Source: Enterobacillus tribolii
GTDB lineage: Bacteria; Pseudomonadota; Gammaproteobacteria; Enterobacterales; Enterobacteriaceae
Length of the DNA stretch: 64,000 nucleotides
Reading direction: 5' to 3'
Assembly: GCF_003363015.1 (NCBI RefSeq)
Contig: NZ_QRAP01000008.1
Location: 1 to 64,000, forward strand
The notes under the pieces were generated by a model. It was not told the origin of the DNA and ran no database searches. It saw only the letters and a program-made list of their open reading frames with translations. Position 1 is the stretch's first letter. Every line of letters starts with the position of its first letter. This document shows positions 29,376 through 37,294 of this stretch, piece after piece. A program made the position numbers and the translations under genes.

Positions 29376-30076
29376 GTCAGACATCCTCTTCTGGCAACAA
29401 TGATTCAGAATTTAGTTAATTTAAAGAAAGATAAGCGAGGGATTATTAGCCATGAAATTAAATATCCATATCCGCAAAAATAATGTTCTGAGACATACAC
29501 ACTGCCCAAATCACATTATTTGTCATACAGAATGCGCTACTGCCACACCATGCGAGTCATTAGCCATCCTTACACAAACACGGACATTAGCCCAGCCACA
29601 AACATAGACATTAGTCTAGTTAATTAATCCCTGTGACTATCTTAAAAGAGAGTACCACATCGACATCCCGCTAAACGAGAACCTAAGATTTTTTAATGGG
29701 GAATTGCTAAGGAACGAAAATATTTTTTAAAAATCAATAAAATAAAAAGATCAATGAGAATACTCCGTCATTTAAAACGAGATAAAACGTCGCAAATAAC
29801 ATTACTAAAAGAATTAATTGCCATGACGGCAAAAAATATAATTACATAAACCATCCTTATGCAAAAATTAATTAATGATTTTAAGTTCAGGGCTGGATCT
29901 TTCATCTCAAAGTTTTATAGTGCCCCCACACACTGCCAACTGTAATAAACGTTAAATAAAAATGTCGTGCTGTTGTTTTATTCTCCTGTCTGGGAGAAAG
30001 ATCACGTTATTCTGTATGATGAATTAACGGAACTCCACAGCATACCTCTCTGGTATTAATATAAGGAAATTAAGCT
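29376..30076. promoter_or_regulatory. Divergent regulatory region between tssB and hcp
   Basis: About 700 bases of strongly AT-rich DNA without a credible gene; it must hold the promoters of both the structural operon and hcp. I looked for a sigma-54 box (GG-N10-GC) in front of hcp and did not find a convincing one, which fits the absence of an AAA+ activator in the locus. The hcp ribosome site (AAGGAAA, about nine bases before ATG) is clear. High A+T suggests silencing by H-NS-like proteins. Confidence 0.55.
29573..29620. repeat. Two imperfect 24-base direct repeats upstream of tssB
   Basis: CACAAACACGGACATTAG is followed exactly 24 bases later by CACAAACATAGACATTAG; 16 of these 18 positions match. 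They lie 200 bases upstream of the tssB start. A partial third GTCATTAGCC occurs at about 29556. They could be binding sites for a regulator of the T6SS operon. Confidence 0.5.
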
Positions 30077-30595
30077 ATGCCAACTCCCGCTTATATTGCG
30101 ATTACAGGAAAGACTCAGGGTAATATCACCGCTGGCGCCTTCACTGCAGAATCAGTAGGTAACATTTTCGTGCAGGGCCACGAAGATGAAATGCTGGTGC
30201 AAGAATTTGATCACATTGTTACCGTACCGACCGACCCGCAGTCTGGGCAACCGTCCGGCCAACGGGTACACAAACCCTTCCGCTTCACTGTGGCGCTGAA
30301 TAAAGCCGTTCCTTTGCTGTACAACGCGCTGGCATCCGGCGAAATGCTGCCAACCGTTGAAATGCGCTGGTATCGCACCTCGGTGGAAGGCAAGCAGGAG
30401 CATTTCTTCACGACCAAGCTGGAAGATGCGACGATCATCGACATTGATTGCAAAATGCCGCACTGCCAGGACGTGTCGAAAGCTGAGTTCACGCAGTTAA
30501 TCCGCGTATCGCTGGCTTACCGTAAAGTCACCTGGGAGCACACCACCGCAGGCACCTCCGGCGCCGACGACTGGCGTGCGCCGATCGAAGCGTAA
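30077..30595 (+). CDS. hcp: T6SS tube protein Hcp (TssD)
   Basis: A 172-residue Hcp-family protein: MPTPAYIAITGKTQGNITAG start, QGHEDEMLVQEFDH and the closing VSLAYRKVTWEHTTAGTSGADDW. Hexameric rings stack into the inner tube and can chaperone small effectors. It has its own promoter region and is transcribed away from the sheath operon. Good RBS. The length is slightly above a minimal Hcp of about 160 residues but has no toxin extension. Confidence 0.96.
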   Translation: MPTPAYIAITGKTQGNITAGAFTAESVGNIFVQGHEDEMLVQEFDHIVTVPTDPQSGQPSGQRVHKPFRFTVALNKAVPLLYNALASGEMLPTVEMRWYRTSVEGKQEHFFTTKLEDATIIDIDCKMPHCQDVSKAEFTQLIRVSLAYRKVTWEHTTAGTSGADDWRAPIEA

Positions 30596-30612
30596 CCGGC
30601 GGCAATATATCA

Positions 30613-30631
30613 GGGGGAGATGTTCTCCCCC
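30613..30631 (+). terminator. Hairpin between the two hcp genes
   Basis: An 8-bp GC-rich stem (GGGGGAGA/TCTCCCCC) with a three-base loop is followed by TCTTTCATTT. The tail is only partly T-rich, so it may act as an attenuator or RNA-stabilising 3' end that lowers expression of the second hcp relative to the first. Confidence 0.55.
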
Positions 30632-30663
30632 TCTTTCATTTGTAACGCTCAAAGGGAACTGAC

Positions 30664-31143
30664 ATGGCAAATATTATCTATCTGACGCTGAAAGGCGAAA
30701 AGCAAGGACTCATCTCTGCGGGATGTTCCAGCGCAGAATCTATCGGTAACAAATACCAGGCTGGGCATGAAGACGAGATTTTCATTCTGGAGTTGATAAA
30801 CCACATGACCCGCAGTGAAAACGTCTCACTGCACCCTGTTGAAATTCGTAAGCCCATTGATAAGTCCACACCACTACTGGCGCAGGCCATCAACGAGAAT
30901 GAAAAGCTGGAGTGCACCTTTTTCCTCTACCGCACGGCACAAACCGGGGGAAATGAGCTCTACTTTAAGATGAAGCTTACCGACGCAACCATCAGCGACA
31001 TCCGGTTATTCTGCCCTAACTCCATCTCACACAATGAGACGCAGCCACAGGAGAGCATCTCTTTCAAATATGCGTCAATTACATGGGAGCATGTGATGGG
31101 GGGGACGAGCGCGTATAGTATTTGGGAAGACAGGGTTTATTAA
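30664..31143 (+). CDS. Second, divergent Hcp-family protein
   Basis: A 159-residue Hcp relative: MANIIYLTLKGEKQGLISAG, YQAGHEDEIFILELINH, KPIDKSTPLLAQAINENEKL and FKYASITWEHVMGGTSAYSIWED. It is clearly homologous to the first Hcp but much diverged and similar to Hcp proteins that travel with a downstream effector gene. An effector-like ORF, now broken, follows immediately. It may form mixed or dedicated rings for that cargo. Confidence 0.88.
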   Translation: MANIIYLTLKGEKQGLISAGCSSAESIGNKYQAGHEDEIFILELINHMTRSENVSLHPVEIRKPIDKSTPLLAQAINENEKLECTFFLYRTAQTGGNELYFKMKLTDATISDIRLFCPNSISHNETQPQESISFKYASITWEHVMGGTSAYSIWEDRVY

Positions 31144-31150
31144 AAATTAA

Positions 31151-31546
31151 TACGCCAGCAGTGCTATGGGTGTCGCTTCTGGGAGAATACAGGCATTGGC
31201 TGGATATCGCTTGTACGAACATGGACGTAAACTTAATATCAAGCACTTTAAATCTGCAGGAATTGTATTAGCCTCCTAAGGTGCAGATAATACGTTCGAA
31301 GTTATGACACCTCTAATTCATGAAGGTAGCCATTAATCGGGGCTATTAAGAGATATCTATAGATATATAGCAACATTACTCGGATACAGTGAAAGAGAGG
31401 GAGATCTTGCATATGTTGTCGGTGATCTTAGTGTAACTGCCTATGCTACCTTCAAAATTTCAGCATTGGTACAAAAGCCTGACAGACTCATTAAAAATGA
31501 TCTTTTCGATAAAGCCGGGACTAATAAGTCTTTCTATTTTATTTAG
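31151..31546 (+). pseudogene. Decayed effector-like gene after hcp (DUF4225-like)
   Basis: One frame stays readable from about 31151 to a stop at 31544-31546 but contains two in-frame TAA codons (after AGIVLAS and after LIHEGSH). Conceptual segments include MGVASGRIQALAGYRLYEHG and LLRDIYRYIATLLGYSEREG. The second resembles from memory the C-terminal half of proteins annotated DUF4225, which often follow T6SS hcp genes. The N-terminal part is missing. The remnant overlaps the end of the opposing membrane-protein gene. Family assignment is tentative; decay is directly visible. Confidence 0.55.
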
Positions 31547-31941
31547 ACATAATTTAAAATAACCAGTAACCTAAGATAGAATAGCTTCATAACTGTTTTA
31601 AACCTCACACCAATAGAATCTGCATTAACTTTCATTATGCATAAAAAGAGCAATGGGAAAAGAAAAATAAAAATCTGTAGCGCACGCATTCCCACATCAT
31701 TTTTATAAAAATCATATACCGCAAAAAACAATGAAAAACCAATGACTAATAATATACCACGCCAAGACTCTTTTGAGATAAAAAGCACATATTCAGGAAA
31801 CGATTCATACTCATTTAGCTTTACATCCTTACCATAAATTTTCTTTTTATTAGAAATATAATACCAGCGCATAGCCAAAAGATCATCTAATGAAAGTCCT
31901 GATACTCCTATCAATTTCCTTTTTCCCAAGTCTCTTTTCAT
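31543..31941 (-). CDS. Small membrane protein, possible orphan immunity protein
   Basis: A 132-residue protein with two hydrophobic segments (GILLVIGFSLFFAVYDFY and LQIFIFLFPLLFLCIM) and lysine-rich ends. No family recognised. It lies at the end of the decayed hcp-linked effector frame and is AT-rich like it, so it may be the surviving immunity gene of that effector, although it is transcribed in the opposite direction, which is unusual for an effector/immunity pair. Confidence 0.55.
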   Translation of the reverse strand: MKRDLGKRKLIGVSGLSLDDLLAMRWYYISNKKKIYGKDVKLNEYESFPEYVLFISKESWRGILLVIGFSLFFAVYDFYKNDVGMRALQIFIFLFPLLFLCIMKVNADSIGVRFKTVMKLFYLRLLVILNYV

Positions 31942-32394
31942 TATATTTTCCCTGATTAAGACACTAAAGATATGTTATCTGTACACTATACGTATAAGAC
32001 TCAAAAAAACAAGAATTGTAACTCACGGACACCTACCACAAGGATACCAAAACCTACGAATCGGGAGGGATTAAAGGCTATCAGCCATCTCAGAAAAATA
32101 GCGTTAATATGGTTTTAAACTTAATATTCCCACTTTCTTTTATTACACATAAACTGGTCCCATAGATCGCCAGACATTTCACCTCTCTTAAAATTTTAGC
32201 AAGAGTTGCCAATAAAATAGTTTTCAACAAAAAGAATCAGAGCTTTTACCTGAATGCCCGTTGCTGCCAATGATTTCAGTATGCTGGCGGGCAAGATTGA
32301 AATCAGAAGTATTTTTCAAAAGGAAAAATCATACTAATTGCCCCACTCTCTGTAACGCCAAATCTCCCCGCCCCTCACCGGCTGATATTCTCCC
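31942..32394. other. AT-rich non-coding stretch at the right end of the T6SS island
   Basis: About 450 bases with no open frame of note, no RNA gene and no clear repeat. Composition is like the decayed region next to it and unlike the GC-richer chromosome beyond, so it is probably island debris. Confidence 0.45.
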
Positions 32395-32853
32395 TTATGT
32401 GGAAGCCTTATGCATTACATAGTTAGTAAAAACCCTCCCCCTCACTTCTACCTGCTGCGCTTTCACCACCCAATAGCCCTGTTGCTGAAAAAACGGTCTG
32501 GCGGTGATGCTGGCCTCCACCCGGAACCGGGTCTGCGGATGCTGCCGCTGCAAATGCGACAGCAACGCCGTAGCAATTCCCCGGCGGGCGCATTCCGGCG
32601 AAACATACAGCAGATCGATATAGTCATTTTGTACGGCGATGAACCCTGCGACGTCCCCCTGATAAATCGCCACGGAGACATCTGAGCACGAAAACTTTTT
32701 TCGCCACAGTGATTCATCAATCTGCGCCCAGGCGGCAACCTGTTCAGGGGAATAATCACGGCTCGCCGTCTCTCTCACCGCGCGTAAAAACAATGCGCAC
32801 AGGGCGCCAAAATCATCGGGACAGTAGTCCCGGATATACAGTTGATTCATCAT
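32395..32853 (-). CDS. GNAT-family N-acetyltransferase (YafP-like)
   Basis: A 152-residue acetyltransferase. The acetyl-CoA binding motif A is visible as LLYVSPECARRGIATALLSHL, and the terminal FFQQQGYWVVKAQQVEVRG...NYVMHK is typical of YafP/GNAT proteins. Substrate unknown. A longer upstream frame is open but the extra 50 residues look non-coding; the MMNQLYIRDY start begins the GNAT fold, though its ribosome site (GCGAGA) is weak. Confidence 0.85.
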   Translation of the reverse strand: MMNQLYIRDYCPDDFGALCALFLRAVRETASRDYSPEQVAAWAQIDESLWRKKFSCSDVSVAIYQGDVAGFIAVQNDYIDLLYVSPECARRGIATALLSHLQRQHPQTRFRVEASITARPFFQQQGYWVVKAQQVEVRGRVFTNYVMHKAST

Positions 32854-33043
32854 CAGATATCTCGCGGCAAGGTAACAAGATGACCCCTTTATATCAGCCA
32901 GCCGTTGATAGTACCGAAAATTCTCATCCGGTACCTGGCCGAAATGTGTGGCCCCGTTTAACGCTCCCCCACTACACTTAACCGTTGGCAACCCTCCCGA
33001 CAACGGCCGGGTTTGAGATTTATCCCGATGTCAGAGGAGCACT

Positions 33044-34186
33044 ATGTTTTCTACCAACCCGCTTTTACGCTGGGCGATTGCGTTTGTTACCCTTATCATG
33101 CTCACACCGGCACAAGCCGCACCACAACAGGGAGTAACCGGCCAGGTGATCAGTAAAACAGAACTTGCCCCGCCAAATGGCTTGCAGGAAGCCGCAGAGC
33201 AGTACCTGATCCATTACCGCTCAACCAGCGGCGTTGACGGCGTAAGTTCACGTGAGGACACCGCCGCCGTTTTTCTGCCCAAAGGAACAGCGCCCCAGGA
33301 CGGATGGCCAGTGGTGATCTGGACTCATGGCACCATCGGCGTTGCCCGCGGTTGCGCGCCATCGCTTAATCCGCGCACGCCGCGTGATGCCCAGTACCTG
33401 AATACCTGGTTGTCACTGGGATTTGCGGTGGTAGCGCCGGACTATGCCGGGCTTGGTTCCGCCGGACTGCATCATTACATGAACGCCCGGGCAGAGGCAT
33501 GGAGCGTGCTGGACAGCGCCCGGGCGGCGTTGGGCGCTTTCCCGTTGCGTAATCAATTGGTGCTGGTTGGGCAGTCTCAGGGCGCGCATGCGGCATTTTC
33601 CAGCGCAGGCTATCAACCGCAATACGCACCAGCGCTGAATATCCGCGCCACGGTACTGACCGGCACCCCGTATTTCGCCCCCGGTTTGTCGGCGGCGCAG
33701 ATCTTCGCCGGTGGAACGCAGGAACAAAGCGGCGACCCCAAAATCCCCTACGCGTTTTATCTCTATCTTTCCGCTGCAGACCAGCAACCCGGCCTGAATG
33801 CAAGTGATTACTTTCAGCCCCGGGCGCTGCCCGTACTGGAGCAGGCACGCCAGCTGTGCATCACTCCGCTCACTGCTGAAGTCATGCAACAGGGGCTGAA
33901 CGCCGGAAACAGCCTGAAGCCGGCCATTCAGCAGCTATTGGATGAACAAACCGATGCACTGCGTTATGCCACGCTGAAGATCGCCCATCCGGTGTTTATC
34001 GGCATCGGCGGCGAAGACATCAATGTCCCTACCGCCATGCAGCAACGCTTTGCCACGGCCGTCAGGGAGGCGGGAACAGCGGTGGATGTTCATCAATATC
34101 CGGGGCTGGACCACAGCTCCGCCATGAATCCGTCGCTGCGCGACTCGGTACCTTTCGTACTGAGAACTCTGGCGGAAGAGAGATAG
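33044..34186 (+). CDS. Secreted alpha/beta hydrolase (secretory lipase/esterase type)
   Basis: A 380-residue protein with a clear signal peptide (WAIAFVTLIMLTPAQA, cleaved before APQQG) and an alpha/beta hydrolase core: HG oxyanion motif VVIWTHGTIG, nucleophile elbow VLVGQSQGAH (GxSxG), acid region GIGGEDINVPT and catalytic His in YPGLDHSSAM. Layout resembles secreted lipases/esterases of the fungal LIP/secretory lipase type found in plant-associated bacteria. Strong AGAGGAG RBS; monocistronic. Substrate not deducible; periplasmic or extracellular. Confidence 0.85.
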   Translation: MFSTNPLLRWAIAFVTLIMLTPAQAAPQQGVTGQVISKTELAPPNGLQEAAEQYLIHYRSTSGVDGVSSREDTAAVFLPKGTAPQDGWPVVIWTHGTIGVARGCAPSLNPRTPRDAQYLNTWLSLGFAVVAPDYAGLGSAGLHHYMNARAEAWSVLDSARAALGAFPLRNQLVLVGQSQGAHAAFSSAGYQPQYAPALNIRATVLTGTPYFAPGLSAAQIFAGGTQEQSGDPKIPYAFYLYLSAADQQPGLNASDYFQPRALPVLEQARQLCITPLTAEVMQQGLNAGNSLKPAIQQLLDEQTDALRYATLKIAHPVFIGIGGEDINVPTAMQQRFATAVREAGTAVDVHQYPGLDHSSAMNPSLRDSVPFVLRTLAEER

Positions 34187-34210
34187 GAGGAATCACGCGC
34201 CTGTTCAAGC

Positions 34211-34230
34211 AGCCCGGCATTTTCCGGGCT
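34211..34230 (+). terminator. Hairpin after the hydrolase gene
   Basis: AGCCCGG/CCGGGCT stem with a six-base loop, 24 bases beyond the hydrolase stop. No T-run follows, so termination strength is uncertain. Confidence 0.45.
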
Positions 34231-34444
34231 CGGGACGACACCCCGCTTCAGCGCACCCAATGGTATAGATGACTATGCCATAACTACAGAGGGGGGGGGA
34301 GAAGCGGGTTTCGGATGGCGATGCGAGCCTCTACGCAAAACGGGTAAATGACGAAAATCTACGGCATATCTGCCGCTATAGTGAGCAAACTGGTAAGCCA
34401 GAGTCTTATTCTTCGGCAAAAACATGCGGATAATGTGGCGCACT

Positions 34445-34516
34445 GTCTCCGTAGTTAAATGGATATAACCGGCCCCTCCTAAGGGCTAGTTACAGGTTCG
34501 ATTCCTGTCGGGGCCA
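34445..34516 (+). tRNA. tRNA-Arg(CCT)-like gene, imperfect and without encoded CCA
   Basis: The D arm (GTTAAATGGATATAAC), anticodon arm (GGCCC CTCCTAA GGGCT, anticodon CCT) and T arm (ACAGG TTCGATT CCTGT) match the enterobacterial tRNA-Arg(CCU). The acceptor stem GTCTCCG/CGGGGCC has one mismatch (T2-C71) and one wobble. The 3' end runs ACCATTGC-like into a hairpin rather than encoding CCA, which is nearly universal in this order. It may be a functional but diverged gene, or a copy altered by integration of a genetic element, since this tRNA is a common attachment site. Confidence 0.65.
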
Positions 34517-34530
34517 TTGCAATATGGCCC
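34511..34530. repeat. Perfect inverted repeat overlapping the tRNA 3' end
   Basis: GGGCCAT TGCAAT ATGGCCC overlaps the last bases of the acceptor stem, so folding of this hairpin would compete with the tRNA acceptor stem. No T-run follows. Confidence 0.6.
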
Positions 34531-34728
34531 TCAATTACTCCACGTTACCCAAACCCGCATGAAACCCAAGTTTAACGAAATTCATCGTTATCACACATTA
34601 CCTACGATTACTTGACTACACCAATTGCGGGCATATTGTGGGCATAGAGCAATATCACACAACGACGACGATGAACGCTAGCCAACCTATTAAGCTCATC
34701 GTCGCTATTCTCGCAGCAAGATAAACGT

Positions 34729-35286
34729 TTACTGAATATCGTAGCGTGCCAATTTCTGCGTACACGCCTCCGGCTTATCAGCCATCAGGCGCGCTTCCTC
34801 ATTGGTTTTCGCCATACCGCAAAGCATCGGTTCCTGGCCGGCCAGGCTCACCACGTAAAGACGGGAAATCTCTTTCTCCGGATTATCTCTGTCCTGAGCC
34901 GATTGACGGAAAATAAATGCCCGGGGCTGACCGGCATTATCCATCCGCCATTCCACTTTTTCCGCATCCATATTCGGGAAATTACCTATGGCATCAGGCC
35001 CCAGTGCAACCTGCCCGAGACTCCAGAGGGTCTTTTTATCCTGCTCCAGTTCAATCCATGAACGGGGGTCGGTGATGGCAATCAATACACGCCAGTTTTT
35101 TACGCCTTCACACAGGCCCGCATCCAGGCTTCTTTTCTCATAGGTCTGAGCCAGTTCGCCAGTCAACTCAGCGCAGGAACCGCCTTTTGTCGAAGTGTAA
35201 ATGCTGGTCAGTTCGGTGGCGGAAGCCATGTTCCAGCACATCAGGCCGCCCAGCAACGCGGCAAAAGATTTAGCAGAGAAGATCAT
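34729..35286 (-). CDS. Periplasmic four-cysteine protein of unknown function
   Basis: A 185-residue protein with a signal peptide (AKSFAALLGGLMCWNMASA). The mature part has four cysteines (GGSCAEL, AGLCEGV, PMLCGMA, PEACTQK), suggesting two disulfides. No family recognised. It begins two bases after a peptidoglycan-binding-domain fragment on the same strand. An effector-then-immunity arrangement would fit: a periplasmic disulfide-rich protein could neutralise a wall-degrading enzyme. That role is inference. Confidence 0.7.
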   Translation of the reverse strand: MIFSAKSFAALLGGLMCWNMASATELTSIYTSTKGGSCAELTGELAQTYEKRSLDAGLCEGVKNWRVLIAITDPRSWIELEQDKKTLWSLGQVALGPDAIGNFPNMDAEKVEWRMDNAGQPRAFIFRQSAQDRDNPEKEISRLYVVSLAGQEPMLCGMAKTNEEARLMADKPEACTQKLARYDIQ

Positions 35287-35288
35287 AA

Positions 35289-35510
35289 TTACATTCCCAA
35301 ATAGCGACGAGTATTTTTCCCAACCAGGCCATCAGCAACCAGGCCTGCTCTCCGTTGTAATGCTTTTACCGTATTTTCCGTCGCAGGGCCAAACTTATTG
35401 TCAACCCGTAACCCGCGATATCCGCGCTGTCTCAGTCTGGTTTGCATTGGCATAAAGATTGAGCTTTTATGCATGGAATCATAAACATTAATGAATAATA
35501 TCTTAATCAT
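35289..35510 (-). pseudogene. Peptidoglycan-binding domain (PG_binding_1) fragment
   Basis: The last 50 residues (MQTRLRQRGYRGLRVDNKFG, NTVKALQRRAGLVADGLVGK) are a clear three-helix peptidoglycan-binding domain of the kind at the C-terminus of lysozymes and amidases. Nothing catalytic precedes it: the first 22 residues are hydrophobic, with a poor ribosome site, and upstream DNA is AT-rich non-coding. It is either a stand-alone binding protein or, more likely, the tail of a lost muralytic enzyme. Confidence 0.6.
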
Positions 35511-35572
35511 TTCAGGATAAACCTTATTCTAAATGGGAAAGGCGTATATCAAGCGAAATAATGGAGAATCCA

Positions 35573-35677
35573 ATGAAACAATTACAGGCATTAATTTTAT
35601 TATCCCTGCTCGCAGGTGCCTCTTCAGCAGGAAATGGCAGTCAGGCGGTGGTTGCCGGTGAGCTTTATAATAAATAA
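35573..35677 (+). CDS. 34-residue putative secreted peptide
   Basis: The frame MKQLQALILLSLLAGASSAG continues 14 further residues to a TAA. The first 20 residues are a textbook signal peptide with an AxA-like site, and GGAG lies six bases before the ATG. The predicted mature peptide would be only about 15 residues. Divergent from the fragment on the minus strand. Too short for homology; it could be a truncated gene. Confidence 0.4.
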   Translation: MKQLQALILLSLLAGASSAGNGSQAVVAGELYNK

Positions 35678-36086
35678 AATTTAATTTTCTACACCTTTCC
35701 CATAATACCTGGCTGATGGGCGCTTTCTGGTGTATTTAATGCTAATCTATAGCGCTATTTCACTTTTAAAAGACTAATTCCAGCCATTTTTAAAAAAATA
35801 TTTAATACACATTTGTGATTAATTGGCAGAAGATATTTTTACTTGAATGAATTTTACTCTGTGCCACAGCATGAGAGAATTTATTTTATTGAGTCTTCTT
35901 ACGCTGCACTCTGTTCCTGAGGAAATAACGATGTCGTTAACGTTATTACCAATCACCTGAAAACCGGGCGTATCATTAACACACCCGGTAGCCCGCCATC
36001 AACACACTCCTTGACCAATAACAAAGCACGCCTTCCATCAGCCTCCCTATAATCAAACCCATTTACCTTCTCACTGGTGTGCAACC
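35678..36086. other. AT-rich intergenic region upstream of roxA
   Basis: About 400 bases without recognisable genes. The left part is strongly AT-rich like the island, and the right part near 35950 changes to host-like composition. A 9-codon frame after AGGAAATAACG at 35930 is the only RBS-like feature. Confidence 0.4.
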
Positions 36087-37208
36087 ATGGCTTATCAACT
36101 GAACCTTAACTGGCCCGAATTTTTAGAGAAATACTGGCAAAAACAACCCGTTGTATTAAAGAATGCCTTCCCTGATTTCGTCGATCCCATTACGCCGGAC
36201 GAGTTGGCCGGCCTGGCGATGGAGCCGGAGGTTGACAGCCGTTTGGTCAGCCACATCAATGGCGAATGGCAGGCCAGCAACGGACCGTTTGAAGATTTTG
36301 ACGGACTGGGAGAAACCGGTTGGTCACTGCTGGCCCAGGCCGTTAACCATTGGCATGCGCCGTCCGCTGAGCTGGTTCGCCCGTTCCGTGCGCTGCCGGA
36401 CTGGCGGCTGGACGATCTGATGATCTCCTTCTCGGTACCGGGCGGCGGCGTCGGGCCGCACATCGACCAATATGATGTCTTTATCGTTCAGGGAATGGGC
36501 CGCCGCCGCTGGCGCGTCGGCGACAAGCTGCCTATGCGTCAGTTCTGCCCCCATCCGGCGCTGCTGCATGTCGATCCGTTTGAACCGATCATTGATGAAG
36601 AACTCGAACCGGGCGACATCCTGTATATCCCGCCGGGATTCCCGCACGACGGTTTAACCTATGAATCGGCATTTAACTATTCCATCGGCTTTCGCGGGCC
36701 GAACGGCAGGGATTTAATCAGCAGCTTTGCCGACTACGCCCTGGAAAATGACCTCGGCGGCGAGCACTACAGCGATCCGGATTTAATCAGCCGCGAAAAT
36801 CCGGGCCGGGTAGAGGATTACGAGCTTGAGCGCCTGCGCAAAATGATGGTCGATATGATTAATCAGCCGGACGATTTCAAACAGTGGTTTGGCCGTTTCG
36901 TCACAACGCCGCGCCACGAACTCGACATCGCGCCGGCAGAGCCGCCTTACGAACAGGGCGAGATCGTTGACGCGCTGATGGATGGTCAGGTTCTCACGCG
37001 CCTGAACGGGCTTCGGGTATTGCAGGTCGGTGATGGCTATTACGTTAACAGCGAACAGATGGAAGCGGCCGATGCGCACGGCGCCGACGCGCTGTGCCGT
37101 TACGCCTTCATCAGCAAGAAAGAGTTGGGCAACGCCCTGAACAACCCTGCATTTATGGCGGAACTCACCGGGCTGGTGAATCAGGGCTATTGGTTCTTCG
37201 ACGAATAA
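36087..37208 (+). CDS. roxA: Ribosomal protein L16 arginine 3-hydroxylase RoxA (YcfD)
   Basis: A 373-residue JmjC-type 2-oxoglutarate/Fe(II) oxygenase that hydroxylates an arginine of ribosomal protein L16. The iron triad is intact at the positions of the E. coli enzyme: His125 and Asp127 in PHIDQYD, His187 in PPGFPHDG. The C-terminal winged-helix part (RLNGLRVLQVGDGYYVNSEQ) is present. Length equals the E. coli protein. It is a single gene followed by a strong hairpin. Confidence 0.97.
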   Translation: MAYQLNLNWPEFLEKYWQKQPVVLKNAFPDFVDPITPDELAGLAMEPEVDSRLVSHINGEWQASNGPFEDFDGLGETGWSLLAQAVNHWHAPSAELVRPFRALPDWRLDDLMISFSVPGGGVGPHIDQYDVFIVQGMGRRRWRVGDKLPMRQFCPHPALLHVDPFEPIIDEELEPGDILYIPPGFPHDGLTYESAFNYSIGFRGPNGRDLISSFADYALENDLGGEHYSDPDLISRENPGRVEDYELERLRKMMVDMINQPDDFKQWFGRFVTTPRHELDIAPAEPPYEQGEIVDALMDGQVLTRLNGLRVLQVGDGYYVNSEQMEAADAHGADALCRYAFISKKELGNALNNPAFMAELTGLVNQGYWFFDE

Positions 37209-37229
37209 CGCCTGTATCACCCGATGAAA

Positions 37230-37263
37230 CAAGAAAGCCGCTCTTTTCAGACCGGCTTTCTTG
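37230..37263 (+). terminator. Terminator hairpin after roxA
   Basis: A perfect 11-bp stem CAAGAAAGCCG/CGGCTTTCTTG with a 12-base loop, followed by CTATTTG. It lies between the convergent roxA and yqjH genes and may serve both directions. Confidence 0.7.
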
Positions 37264-37294
37264 CTATTTGACTCACCGCAAATGCCTCATACCA

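Noticed and set aside
29452-29610. 52-codon plus-strand frame in the tssB-hcp gap (MKLNIHIRKNNVLRHTHC...)
   Set aside because: Weak ribosome site, His/Cys/Thr-rich translation without pattern, and it runs into the direct repeats; regulatory DNA is a better reading.
29880-30060. Sigma-54 promoter before hcp
   Set aside because: I looked for GG-N10-GC with flanking TGGCAC/TTGCA on the plus strand; only poor partial matches (for example TGTCGTGCTGTTGT) with wrong spacing were found.
34348-34455. Short frame MTKIYGISAAIVSKLVSQ running into the tRNA-like gene
   Set aside because: No ribosome site and it ends inside the tRNA; probably random.
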